Below, in pieces: positions 54,301 to 62,362 of a stretch of 64,000 bases of DNA. Source of the DNA: an uncultured Draconibacterium sp. (GTDB lineage Bacteria > Bacteroidota > Bacteroidia > Bacteroidales > Prolixibacteraceae). Each line of letters starts with the position of its first letter. The stretch's first letter is position 1. The stretch is from the NCBI RefSeq assembly GCF_963677575.1, contig NZ_OY782038.1, forward strand, positions 1 through 64,000, read 5' to 3'. Made by a program: the position numbers and the translations under genes. A model generated the notes under the pieces. The model did not search any database. It was not told the origin of the DNA and saw nothing but the letters and a program-made list of their open reading frames with translations.

Positions 54301-54711
54301 TTTCCCGGAGACTGTTTTTTGATTCTGGATACTTTTTATCACTCTTTCAGAATTGGCAGGAGAAAGTATAATCTGGCGTCCCATTACTTCGTATTTGATT
54401 TCAGCCTCTTCAGATATTTTATTCAGAATTTCCATAATTTTCTGGTTTCTGAAGTTGCCGGATACTTTTTTTTCTACATCAATTTTTCCGGTGTAGAAAA
54501 AACGAAATTCACTTTGTTCTTCAATTTTAACCAGAAAATCTTCCAGCGAGATTTGTTCGGCTTTTAATGTTAATTTGGTGGTTTGTGAATATGACTCAGA
54601 AGCAAAAGCTCCTATAAAAGTTGTTAGTAAGAATAAGGTTGTTAGCTTCATAACTTTAAGCATTTTCAACACACACGGACTTAATCCATGGATAGTTAAA
54701 ATTTTTTCCAT
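51331..54711 (-). CDS. SusC-like TonB-dependent transporter with STN domain (PUL 2)
   Basis: 1126 residues. Signal peptide (MKLTTLFLLTTFIGAFA), STN domain (about 45-110, ISLEDFLVKIEEQSEFRFFY), carboxypeptidase-regulatory domain (about 130-205), plug (VEEVVAIGYGVQRK variant IEEVVAIGYGVQRKDN, LFLRGVGTMSDASPLWIVDG, GVQAANGVVLVTTRKA) and barrel ending GVQLVF. The regulatory-like domain is almost the same as in the other SusC at 43621, while the barrel differs. Works with the SusD downstream and signals to FecR upstream. Confidence 0.95.
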   Translation of the reverse strand: MEKILTIHGLSPCVLKMLKVMKLTTLFLLTTFIGAFASESYSQTTKLTLKAEQISLEDFLVKIEEQSEFRFFYTGKIDVEKKVSGNFRNQKIMEILNKISEEAEIKYEVMGRQIILSPANSERVIKSIQNQKTVSGKVLDSSGAPLPGVTIALKGTTNGTISNVDGTFVLNNIPENATLVFSFVGMKTQEISVEGTAPLNIIMKEDFVGIEEVVAIGYGVQRKDNISGAINSLDFEDLHTMAGNDVAQALQGKAPVFAVKKSGKPGEETSLFLRGVGTMSDASPLWIVDGIQEAPLENFQDVESIQILKDAASAAIYGVQAANGVVLVTTRKARKDKIRVNYHGYTRINQALGLPDMLGTQEYIDLYKARWKSNNPTLTDDDMKSSIKSFYFLSEQEVSTLPNTDWVDAMFRTGTEQVHSLSVSGGKNNSTFYISALHESDEGTLVNTSFQKSSVRFQFEQQPASWLKLRETFHHMHSKDVPFYNDYRIWQGIFRGNPAMKVYDSTNPMGTGYGYFSDEFAQTIDWQGSNPMEDAMTKDFWEKTSQSWGNLQITLTPIKGLTWVTNVSGTSTNIWNSKFRYNCFGGVSINSTDYISKDNGTSKQFAYEQGLTRSYLLNSYASYTKKIKKSEFGIMVGTEVYEKDYVASSGNATYGIPSQDLRTNALTMYRDGTNSWDEGSRYSQFGRLSYSYDNKYLMTANFRNDATDKFAPGNRNAFFPSVSLGWNLANESFFSLEKINNLKLRMGVGELGNSNVPSNLWRQEYTQQTNGTWIAQKVVNENITWEKTFSVNAGIDLGLFSNALTATIDFYNKKTRDALLKMSLPSTTGFDYYYVNRGIIRNRGIEISLGYAHHLGDLKYALSGTMAYNKNKVLDVGNASYLDGGSHNRTYNNGPVSALFGYVADGLYQSSEEIESLNNVAIENGFSSYDGAVSPGDIKFKDINNDGTISSEDQTSIGNPWPKIIYGSNINLEYKGFELIMNWQGVYDIDVYNDTKQYMENMYGDYNSTSAVKNAWSSSNTSTSVPRLGNSAHNYNLSNSYMVEDASYLRLKNLQLGYDLAPKLRSVIKLEKLKIYTGVENALTFTKFKGFDPEFMSGEDNYTRGVYSVNQYPQFKSVVLGVQLVF

Positions 54712-54761
54712 AATTTTGAATTAGTTTGAATAAGTAACTAGATTATTTATTGACTACATGG

Positions 54762-54800
54762 AGAAGCAGGAAGGTCGAGTTCTTGCTTCTTTCTTTTTTT
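54762..54800 (+). terminator. Intrinsic terminator on the antisense strand of the susC leader (PUL 2)
   Basis: An 11-bp stem including one G-U pair (54762-54772 with 54780-54790, 7-nt loop) followed on the plus strand by TTC and seven T (54791-54800). As in PUL 1 it lies between susC and fecR and points against them. Confidence 0.65.
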
Positions 54801-54885
54801 AACCTGGTAGTTGGCAGGGCAAATTTTCTTAAGTCATAGGCATTTTAGTTTTAATTATATTATTGGTCTGTTAAATTCTTACATA

Positions 54886-55863
54886 TTATTTCGATTTGAT
54901 TGTAAATATGCGGGTTTTATTATCGAAATGATAGGTTACAGGTGCAGCTTTGCTAATCATTTCCATTACTTCGCTTATGCTTTCCATTTCAATTGTGCCG
55001 GTGTACCATAATTCATCAAGCTTCGGGTCGTTGTATTCAATTTTTACATTGTACCACCGCTCCAATTTTTTTGTGAAACTCGGGAAGGGCTCACGGTTAA
55101 ACAACAGTTTACCTTCTTTCCACGACGTAAAATGCTTTGTCTCAACCGGTTTTATAATATAACCATTCTCTGTTTTTTCAATCTGTTCGCCGGGTTTTAG
55201 GGTAACTTCATTTTCTGAATTTTTAACACTAAAGGCAACAATTCCTTCTACCAGTGTAGTTTCAAAATTGCTGTCATCGGTATAAGCCTTAACATTAAAT
55301 GAAGTTCCCTTTACTTCCACATTCCCATATTCGGTATTAACGATAAATGGCTTTGAACCTTTTACTACCTCAAAAAAAGCTTCACCAACTAGGTTTACAG
55401 ATCGTGTTTTACCAAATCTTAGAGAATATGAAAATGTTGACCCGGAATTTAACCAAACTATTGAACTATCGGGTAAAATATATTTTGTTTTTGCCCCGTA
55501 TGGCGTTGTTATTGTTTGTAATTGGGTTGCAAAATTGTCATTTATCTTCTGGGAAAAGAAAATATTACTCACCAGTAGCGCAGCAATAAGAATGGCTGCA
55601 ACACGAAGCCCCCAGGTATATAATCTTATTTTTCTGGAAGAAGCCAACTGTCTTTCTTTTGAGATTGCTTCCTTAATCCGGGTAAAAAGTTCAGGATTCT
55701 TTCGTAATTCAATATCCGTATTCTCCAATTCTTTTTTCCAAAAAGCTTTCATCAGTCCTTTAATAATCCGGTCATTTTTTTTATCCTTGATAAAATCAAC
55801 AGTTTTTGGATACTCATCGGGACGAAGAACCGAGTGATAATATTTTTTGAATAAATTATTCAT
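54886..55863 (-). CDS. FecR-family anti-sigma factor (PUL 2)
   Basis: 325 residues. N-terminal sigma-binding part, one membrane helix (WGLRVAAILIAALLVSNIFF), FecR domain (PDSSIVWLNSGSTFSYSL, GEAFFEVVKGSKPFIVNTEYGNVEVKGTSFNVKAY) and C-terminal DUF4974 domain (EPFPSFTKKLERWYNVKIEY). Follows its sigma gene by 64 bp; a perfect TATCTAATTAGATA palindrome lies between them (55872-55885). Confidence 0.93.
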   Translation of the reverse strand: MNNLFKKYYHSVLRPDEYPKTVDFIKDKKNDRIIKGLMKAFWKKELENTDIELRKNPELFTRIKEAISKERQLASSRKIRLYTWGLRVAAILIAALLVSNIFFSQKINDNFATQLQTITTPYGAKTKYILPDSSIVWLNSGSTFSYSLRFGKTRSVNLVGEAFFEVVKGSKPFIVNTEYGNVEVKGTSFNVKAYTDDSNFETTLVEGIVAFSVKNSENEVTLKPGEQIEKTENGYIIKPVETKHFTSWKEGKLLFNREPFPSFTKKLERWYNVKIEYNDPKLDELWYTGTIEMESISEVMEMISKAAPVTYHFDNKTRIFTIKSK

Positions 55864-55927
55864 ATTCTGCTTATCTAATTAGATATACACAGCAAAATGA
55901 ATTACCCCCAGCGGAAATATATTTTTT

Positions 55928-56509
55928 TTAGAAGAAAAGATATAAGTATAGCAATGACATGATTCCCAGTTCTCCAAGTTTATGTTTTAAGTGTTTTACC
56001 GACAGGGTTATATGGTATTCAACTGTTTTGGGTTTAATGCCAAGCTTTTCTGCAATTTCTTTGTGCGACAATCCTTCTGAACGGCTTAGCAGGAAAATTT
56101 CCTTCTGTCGCTCGGGCAATTCAGCAATAAGTTCATCAACCCGTTCTTTCAATTCGTTGAATTCTATTGTTTGAGACAAGGAATATTCTTTTGCCAAGGA
56201 AAGTTTTTTAAGCTCTTCTTTCGCATTTTTATTATTCAGTTGTCTTCTTAGTTCGTTTAAAAGGAGATTACGTGTAATAGTAAAAATAAGTGCATTGAAG
56301 GTATTCGGGGTTTTAATTTTTTTTCGGTTTTGCCAGATTTTTACAAACACTTCCTGGAGGATATCATCAATCCCGGTCTCTATTTTTAATATTGATTTTG
56401 AGAAGTTGTATAACCTTGGATAATAGTAATTAAATAATTTCTCAAGTGACGTTTCATTATCCTTTGCCAGTTCATCAATTACCTTATTCAGGTTTAGTTT
56501 ATTTGTCAT
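55928..56509 (-). CDS. ECF-type RNA polymerase sigma-70 factor of PUL 2
   Basis: 193 residues from the ATG at 56509; an ATG at 56536 would add 9 residues. Region 2 (LEKLFNYYYPRLYNFSKSILK, GIDDILQEVFVKIWQNRKKI) and region 4 (LPERQKEIFLLSRSEGLSHKEIAEKLGIKPKTVEYHITLSVKHL) are complete. As in PUL 1 the C-terminus is hydrophobic (MSLLYLYLFF). It starts the second sigma/FecR/SusC/SusD series. Confidence 0.93.
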   Translation of the reverse strand: MTNKLNLNKVIDELAKDNETSLEKLFNYYYPRLYNFSKSILKIETGIDDILQEVFVKIWQNRKKIKTPNTFNALIFTITRNLLLNELRRQLNNKNAKEELKKLSLAKEYSLSQTIEFNELKERVDELIAELPERQKEIFLLSRSEGLSHKEIAEKLGIKPKTVEYHITLSVKHLKHKLGELGIMSLLYLYLFF

Positions 56510-56789
56510 TTTAGCTAGGTAATAAAATACAAACATATAATATATTTAAGAAATAAAGAAGTGCTTTTTTTTAGCTTATTGGTTTTTGGAAGTTATAGTT
56601 GGTTTATCATTCTATTTTTTTTATGAAAAGAGATCTGCAAAAGGATCTGCTTAAAGCTAGATATATTTTACCCGTTGTAAATTTTAAACAATATTGACTT
56701 TAAGGTTATTAATATTCCTGTTGAAAATAACCTTGTTGATATATTGTATTACGGTTAAAGCTGTAATTTTTGCAAGAATCCTGGTTTTA

Positions 56790-57326
56790 AAAACCATTGA
56801 AAACGTGGTGTACGAACATGCAAAAAATATCGATCGGACAAAACTGTTAAGACTGGCTGAATGCGATTTTATTGATAAGAACGAGAATGTATTAATATCG
56901 GGCAGCACCGGTGCCGGCAAAAGCTATATTGCCACAGCCTTAGGGTATCAGGCCTGCATCGAGGGATACAGGGTCTTGTACTTTAATGCAACCAAGTTGT
57001 TTTCTAAATTAAAAATGGCAAAGGCCGATGGCTCTTATCTTAAAGAACTTGCAAAAATGGCCAGGCATCAGTTAATAATACTCGATGACTTTGGCCTGCA
57101 ACCCTTAGATAGCCAAAACCGAATAGCTCTGTTGGAGTTAATTGAAGACAGGCACAATAGAGGCTCAATGATTGTTACATCACAACTGCCCGTTAGTAAG
57201 TGGTATGAAATAATGGGGGAGAAAACGATTGCCGATGCCATACTTGACCGTTTAATACATCAATCCTACAGGATTGAGCTGATGGGTGAATCAATGAGAA
57301 AAAAACGAAACATTTATAATGAATAA
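56790..57326 (+). pseudogene. istB: Truncated IS21-family ATPase (istB)
   Basis: The reading frame is open from 56694, but IstB-like sequence begins only around IENVVYEHAKNIDRTKLLRLAEC. It keeps the Walker A motif (GSTGAGKS), Walker B (LIILDDFGLQPL), the sensor region (IVTSQLPVSKWYEIMGEKTIADAILDRL) and the C-terminus. About 90-100 N-terminal residues of a normal 240-250-residue IstB are missing or decayed, and there is no istA, so it is not functional by itself. Confidence 0.85.
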
Positions 57327-57391
57327 AAAACAGTAAATTTGTTGTAATCTGACAGAAGAAAAACGTTCTCTCTTTTGTGGAAAATGGTCGG

Positions 57392-57462
57392 TGGTCAATT
57401 TACTCCGGCGTCGATGGTCAATTTAAATTGGCCTTGGGTGGTCAATTTGACTGGCGTTTCCA
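57392..57462 (+). repeat. IS21 right-end transposase-binding repeats
   Basis: TGGTCAATTT occurs three times at 57392-57401, 57415-57424 and 57439-57448, spaced 23-24 bp, and the element ends with TTTCCA at 57462. Such multiple terminal repeats bind the IstA transposase. Confidence 0.8.
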
Positions 57463-57662
57463 ATATCGGCAAATGCTTTTTCACCGGTCCAGGGATTAAA
57501 ATGAGGATACATTCCATCACTCAGGTAGTAAGAATCTTTACCCGGTCTGAAATTATCCAAAGCTTCGGTTTCACCATTTCCTTTATAAGTAATAGGGCCA
57601 TAATTTAAAAAGGAAGCTTTTCGATTGTATCTCTTTCTGTCATTATTTTGTTGATAATACCA
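57463..57662 (-). pseudogene. Fragment of an unidentified gene cut by the IS21 element
   Basis: Between a stop at 57663-57665 and the IS end an open minus-strand frame of about 66 codons reads like true protein: NYGPITYKGNGETEAL, NFRPGKDSYYLSDGMYP, HFNPWTGEKAFADIG. It has no start codon and ends at the IS border, so it is an internal piece of an older gene. Family not recognised. The rest of the gap up to 57852 holds nothing I can identify. Confidence 0.5.
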
Positions 57663-57852
57663 TTACCCTGAAAGATACCAACCCCCGAATTTCAAATAAA
57701 TAGGTATTTATTTGAAATGCTCTTCTCATTCAACGAGCCCGTTGGTTAAAACCTCGTTTTGTCCAATCATTTTCAGGAAGATGATTGGAATTTTTTTCGT
57801 TTTAATTAATTCATTGTTATTGTGTATAGAACACTATTCTAATGTTACATCT

Positions 57853-58875
57853 TCAAATACTGGATGATTCGCGTACAATAATATCTGTTTTCAGAACAAT
57901 TGTTTCTGATTCAATACCTTTATTTTTTTCTTCAATTTGACGAATCAATAATTTTGCAGCTGTTTGCCCCATCAGGAAAGCATGATCGTCAACAGTTGTT
58001 AATGTAGGCTCAATAATTCGGGAAATAGGGTAGTTACTAAAACCTACAATCGCAATATCTTTTGGTACACGGTATCCAGCTTTTGTAAATGCCTGTATCG
58101 CGCTGATTGCAGTATAGTCGTTTGCACAGAAAATGCCATCCGGTACTGTTTGGTTTGATAGTAATTTTTTTGCACATCTAACACCTTCTTCATAACTAAG
58201 TTCTGTTGTAAACTCAATCATGTTTTTATGAACAGGTAGATTGTAATTGGCAAGAGCAGCTTTATATCCTTTGAGCCTGTCATTAAAAATAGGGGTATTC
58301 TGATGTCCTGCAATGTGAGCAATCTTTTTACATCCATTCAATATTAGATGTTCTGTTGCTTTATATGCCGCTTCAAAATCGTTAATTACAACTTTGCTGG
58401 CTTCAAAATCATTAGATACCCGATCGTAAAATACCATGGGAACATTCTGCTCTCTGAACTTATTAAAATGATCACAATTTATTGTTTCAAGACTTAAACA
58501 GATGATGATTCCATCCACCAGATTTTTTTGTAGCAGTTTGGTGACTGAAATTTCACGTTCAAGAGAATTTTGCGATTGATAAATGGTAACGGCATACCCA
58601 CTTTTATAGGCAACCTCTTCCATCCCGCTAATAGCCAGAGAATGGAAATGAATATCAATTCGGGGGACAATTACACCAATATTATATGTTTTATTTTTCC
58701 GAAGATTTGATGCAACAGAGTTTGGAAAATAACCAAGTTCCTTTGCAAGCTTTTTTACTTTGTTGGTTGTTGTTTTTCCAATACTTGGGTGGTCGTGCAG
58801 AGCTCGTGATATGGTTGATACAGAAAGATTCATCTTTTCTGCCAGATCCTTAATCGTAATTCGTGATGCTTTCAT
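57853..58875 (-). CDS. LacI-family transcriptional regulator
   Basis: 340 residues. The N-terminal HTH and hinge are typical: TIKDLAEKMNLSVSTISRALHDHPSIGKTT and NSVASNLRKNKT with the hinge Leu that fits a central CpG in the operator. Residues 60-340 form a periplasmic-binding-protein-like sugar sensor (IGVIVPRIDIHFHS, DGIFCANDYTAISAIQAF, IVGFSNYPISRIIEPTLTTV). Divergent from the SusC/SusD genes, which it probably represses until the sugar is present. An operator lies 5 bp before its own start codon. Confidence 0.95.
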   Translation of the reverse strand: MKASRITIKDLAEKMNLSVSTISRALHDHPSIGKTTTNKVKKLAKELGYFPNSVASNLRKNKTYNIGVIVPRIDIHFHSLAISGMEEVAYKSGYAVTIYQSQNSLEREISVTKLLQKNLVDGIIICLSLETINCDHFNKFREQNVPMVFYDRVSNDFEASKVVINDFEAAYKATEHLILNGCKKIAHIAGHQNTPIFNDRLKGYKAALANYNLPVHKNMIEFTTELSYEEGVRCAKKLLSNQTVPDGIFCANDYTAISAIQAFTKAGYRVPKDIAIVGFSNYPISRIIEPTLTTVDDHAFLMGQTAAKLLIRQIEEKNKGIESETIVLKTDIIVRESSSI

Positions 58876-58880
58876 TTTTT

Positions 58881-58896
58881 ACGCAAACCTTTGTTT
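58881..58896. promoter_or_regulatory. LacI-type operator 1 at the lacI start
   Basis: ACGCAAACCTTTGTTT differs from operator 2 in one base. The half sites CAAAC / CTTTG are at 58884-58893. It lies only 5 bp upstream of the LacI start codon, within the leader, so binding would block the gene's own transcription or translation. Confidence 0.7.
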
Positions 58897-59027
58897 ATGA
58901 TTTCTTATAAATTTGTTGTTTTCAAATTTTTTGAATAATCGATTAGTAATTAGATATATAGATGTTGTAAATATAATGTTTTATTTAGAATAACAAAATA
59001 ATATATTCTTTTATGTTATAAAATTTT

Positions 59028-59067
59028 ACGCAAACGTTTGTTTAAAATATTTTTAGACGTATCTTTG
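59028..59067 (+). promoter_or_regulatory. susC promoter overlapped by LacI-type operator 2
   Basis: The perfect palindrome CAAACGTTTG (59031-59040, extended ACG..TTT at 59028-59043) has a central CpG. Its last four bases TTTG (59037-59040) lie 19 bp before TATCTTTG (59060-59067), which matches the Bacteroidota -33/-7 promoter pair. LacI bound here would cover the -33 box. Confidence 0.75.
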
Positions 59068-59146
59068 TCAATGATAAAGGGGTGGATTGTATAGTAATAT
59101 TCTGGAAATGTAAAATGTTGTGAGGAATTAATTTCATTAAATAAAA

Positions 59147-59186
59147 GCCCGGAAAGAGCATGTGTGGTATTGTCTCTCGCCCGGGC
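59147..59186 (+). other. GC-rich hairpin in the susC leader (PUL 3)
   Basis: GCCCGG (59147-59152) pairs with CCGGGC (59181-59186), with a shorter inner GAG/CTC pairing. It lies in the leader about 28 bp before the SusC ATG, in an otherwise AT-rich region, and may influence translation or RNA stability. Confidence 0.35.
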
Positions 59187-59213
59187 CATATGTAAATACT
59201 TAATCTCAAATTT

Positions 59214-62200
59214 ATGAAAAAAATCAACGAATCAGATGTGTCTGGGCTAAAAAAGTATTTTTTAGTTGTTGGATCAATTTTTTTGTTGTTGATGTTGTCG
59301 GTCGGTAGTGTTATGGCCGGAGATCAACAATTAAAGATTTCAGGAACGGTTTCCGATGCCAAAACAGGAGAACCGCTTCCGGGGGTGAACATTGTAGTCA
59401 AAGGTACTACAATAGGGGGATCTTCCGATTTTGATGGTAAATATACTATCGAAGTGCGAAGTTCTTCCGATATTCTGTTATTTTCTTTCCTTGGGTATAA
59501 ATCAGAGGAAGTTGCAATTGGCAACAGAACCATAATCGATTTTAAGCTAACGGAATCGATTCAGGAGTTGGATGAAGTTGTTGCTATTGGTTATGGAGTT
59601 CAAAAGAAAAGAGATCTTACGGGGGCAATAACTTCTGTAAACAGTAAATCTATTGAAGACACCCCGATAAAAGATGTTGTGTCTGTTCTTCAGGGCAGGG
59701 CTTCCGGTGTGCATGTAGTATCAAACTCAGGAGCTCCGGGCGACGGAATTACCATTTCCGTTAGAGGGCAATCTACGCTAAGTTCAGGAAACACTCCTCT
59801 TTATGTTATTGATGGTGTGCCGGTTGAATCGAACGAGCTAAATACTATGAACGGGCTTCCCGGTTATGGTGACGAGCATGGATTAAATCCACTGGGCGAC
59901 ATTAACCCACAAGACATAGAATCTATTGAAGTTTTAAAAGATGCTGCTTCTACAGCGATCTATGGTTCAAGGGCTGCCAATGGGGTTGTTTTAATTACCA
60001 CAAAACGTGGAAAAGAAGGAAAGGCCCAAATAAATGTGAATGCTTTTACGGGATTTAGTCAACTTACGCACAAACTTAGTGTATTAAATACCGCTCAATG
60101 GAGGGAGATAGTAATAGAAGGATATAGAAATTATGATTACTGGGCTGGGAGTCAAACACCTAGCGAACCAAGTTGGACCGTAATTGATTCATTAAATCCA
60201 ACGATGAACGGTGATGTTGACTGGCAAAATGTTATGTACCGCACAGCAAAACAATACCAATTTGATTTTTCTGTTACAGGAGGGAGCGAATTGTTTAAAT
60301 ATGCCTTTAGTACCTCGTATTTAGATCAGGAAGGTATAATATTAGCCTCAAAATATAAAAGGATTACATCGAGATTAAATACAGATTATCAGGCTTCTAA
60401 AAGACTAAAAATTGGTCAAAGTATTTCATTTGCACATTCTGCAAACGATAAAATTAATGCAGGTGGTACAGGGAATAATAGTGTAGTCTCACATATTCTG
60501 GTAAGACCTCCGGTATATTCACTGACATATCCCGATGGCTCGCCAATTGATTATTTTTTCGGAAAAAGAAATATAGTGGCTCTTGCCGAGGAATGTACGC
60601 ATTTAAACACAACTAATAGATTAATTGGAAACCAATACTTGGAGTATCAAATTATTGAAGGTTTAAAATTCAGAACAAATGTAAGTGTTGATTTTATTTC
60701 GATGAAAGAAGATGAGTTTTATTCGTCTGCTGTTTATAACGGAACAGATACAAGAGGATATGTTAGAGCAATTGACAATATTACCTGGGCTAACGAAAAC
60801 TTCTTTACTTACAAAAAAACATTTAATGATGCTCATAACCTGTCGGCTCTTTTAGGATATAGTCAACAGGAATGGAAAAAAGAAGTAACCGGAATGCAGG
60901 GAGACGATTTTATTGGCGATTATATAACCACAATGAATGCTGCCGGAACTATCTCGGGAAAAGAAGTAAATAGAACTGATGAGCATGCATTGGTTTCATT
61001 TTTCGGAAGGGTTGGTTACGATTATAAGAGTAAGTATTTTTTTGAAGCAACTATGAGAGCCGATGGTTCTTCGCGTTTTGGTAAAAACAAACGCTTTGGT
61101 TATTTCCCCTCTGTTTCTGCTGCCTGGCGTTTTACCGACGAACCTTTTTTTGAGGGTGTTAAAGGTGTTTTGAACGATGGTAAATTCAGAGTAAGTTGGG
61201 GACAAACAGGTAACGAGGCCATAGGAAATTATGTTGCACAAGGTGAATTCAGTGTCGGTTATAATTATCTGGGAAATACGGGCGCGGCACCAACGGTTAT
61301 GCCTAACGAAGACCTAACCTGGGAAACAACCTCACAGTTTGATATCGGAACAGATCTATCGTTCTTTGACAACAGGATGACGCTTGCAGCAGACTATTAC
61401 AAAAAAACAACAACCGACATGCTTTATGCTGTTCCAATTCCGGAAACTACAGGTTTTGACTATATAACCCAAAACATTGGGAAAATTGAGAACCAGGGAA
61501 TGGAATTTTCATTAACCACCCATAACTTTGTGCGTAAGTTTAAATGGACAACCAATCTTAATTTGTCATTTAACAGAAATAAAGTGGTTGATTTACCCGA
61601 TGAATTGTTGACTAATGGTTTTATACAGAATGGAAGTTACCATATTTTAAAAGAGGGTGAATCAATTGGTATTTTTTATGGATATAAAGCCTTAGGTGTT
61701 TACTCGCGCGATGAAGACAATGTGAATCAGGTAAGAAAGGACTCTGAAACAGGCCATTTATTCCAAGGGGGCGATATGATATGGGACGATGTAAATGGCG
61801 ATAATGTAATTAATGATGAAGATAAGCAGGTTATAGGAAATGCACAACCCGATTTTATTGGAGGTATTATCAATGATTTTTCATACAAAAATTTCAGTCT
61901 GAATGTATTTTTCCAGTTTTCGTACGGAAATGACATATATAGTGATTTAAGTAGTATGAGAAACACTGTTTATTCTTATAATAACGTTTCTACTGATGCA
62001 TTGAACCGATGGAGAGAACAGGGAGATGTTACCGATTATCCAAAGCACACACGAAACGATCCAATGCGGAATTCGTACAATAGCCGTATATCAAGCCGAT
62101 GGGTTGAAGATGGTTCTTATGTTAAATTAAAAAGCGTAAGTTTAGCTTACAATCTTCCATCAGACATTGTTAACAAGCTTAACTTAGGTGGCATAAGGGC

Positions 62201-62351
62201 ATATATTACCGGAGAAAATCTGCTAACCTGGACACACTATTCTTGTTACGACCCCGATGTTAGTTCATACAGTGGTCTTCAGATTGGTGTTGATAAAGGT
62301 TCATTTCCTCAGAGCCGTACATTTATTTTTGGGTTAAATCTTAAATTCTAA
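59214..62351 (+). CDS. SusC-like TonB-dependent transporter without STN domain
   Basis: 1045 residues. Signal peptide (LLLMLSVGSVMAG), then directly the carboxypeptidase-regulatory domain (ISGTVSDAKTGEPLPGVNIVVKGT, about 42-115), plug (LDEVVAIGYGVQKKRDLTGAI, ISVRGQSTLSSGNTPLYVIDGVP, GSRAANGVVLITTKRG) and barrel ending GLNLKF. It lacks the STN domain seen in the two ECF-controlled SusC proteins, which agrees with control by the divergent LacI regulator. Outer membrane import of oligosaccharide with SusD. Confidence 0.95.
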   Translation: MKKINESDVSGLKKYFLVVGSIFLLLMLSVGSVMAGDQQLKISGTVSDAKTGEPLPGVNIVVKGTTIGGSSDFDGKYTIEVRSSSDILLFSFLGYKSEEVAIGNRTIIDFKLTESIQELDEVVAIGYGVQKKRDLTGAITSVNSKSIEDTPIKDVVSVLQGRASGVHVVSNSGAPGDGITISVRGQSTLSSGNTPLYVIDGVPVESNELNTMNGLPGYGDEHGLNPLGDINPQDIESIEVLKDAASTAIYGSRAANGVVLITTKRGKEGKAQINVNAFTGFSQLTHKLSVLNTAQWREIVIEGYRNYDYWAGSQTPSEPSWTVIDSLNPTMNGDVDWQNVMYRTAKQYQFDFSVTGGSELFKYAFSTSYLDQEGIILASKYKRITSRLNTDYQASKRLKIGQSISFAHSANDKINAGGTGNNSVVSHILVRPPVYSLTYPDGSPIDYFFGKRNIVALAEECTHLNTTNRLIGNQYLEYQIIEGLKFRTNVSVDFISMKEDEFYSSAVYNGTDTRGYVRAIDNITWANENFFTYKKTFNDAHNLSALLGYSQQEWKKEVTGMQGDDFIGDYITTMNAAGTISGKEVNRTDEHALVSFFGRVGYDYKSKYFFEATMRADGSSRFGKNKRFGYFPSVSAAWRFTDEPFFEGVKGVLNDGKFRVSWGQTGNEAIGNYVAQGEFSVGYNYLGNTGAAPTVMPNEDLTWETTSQFDIGTDLSFFDNRMTLAADYYKKTTTDMLYAVPIPETTGFDYITQNIGKIENQGMEFSLTTHNFVRKFKWTTNLNLSFNRNKVVDLPDELLTNGFIQNGSYHILKEGESIGIFYGYKALGVYSRDEDNVNQVRKDSETGHLFQGGDMIWDDVNGDNVINDEDKQVIGNAQPDFIGGIINDFSYKNFSLNVFFQFSYGNDIYSDLSSMRNTVYSYNNVSTDALNRWREQGDVTDYPKHTRNDPMRNSYNSRISSRWVEDGSYVKLKSVSLAYNLPSDIVNKLNLGGIRAYITGENLLTWTHYSCYDPDVSSYSGLQIGVDKGSFPQSRTFIFGLNLKF

Positions 62352-62362
62352 ATACAATAAAG

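Larger units (their letters stand above)
56790..57462 (+). mobile_element. IS21-family element, 3' remnant
   Basis: Only the istB end and the right terminus remain. The left terminus and istA are missing. The right end has three TGGTCAATTT repeats and closes in CA at 57462, matching IS21-type TG..CA ends. The left breakpoint lies near 56790, where similarity to IstB starts to fade. Confidence 0.8.

Noticed and set aside
57392..57448. CRISPR-like array of three repeats
   Set aside because: The 10-bp TGGTCAATTT repeats with 13-14-bp spacers next to istB are IS21 terminal repeats, too short for CRISPR.
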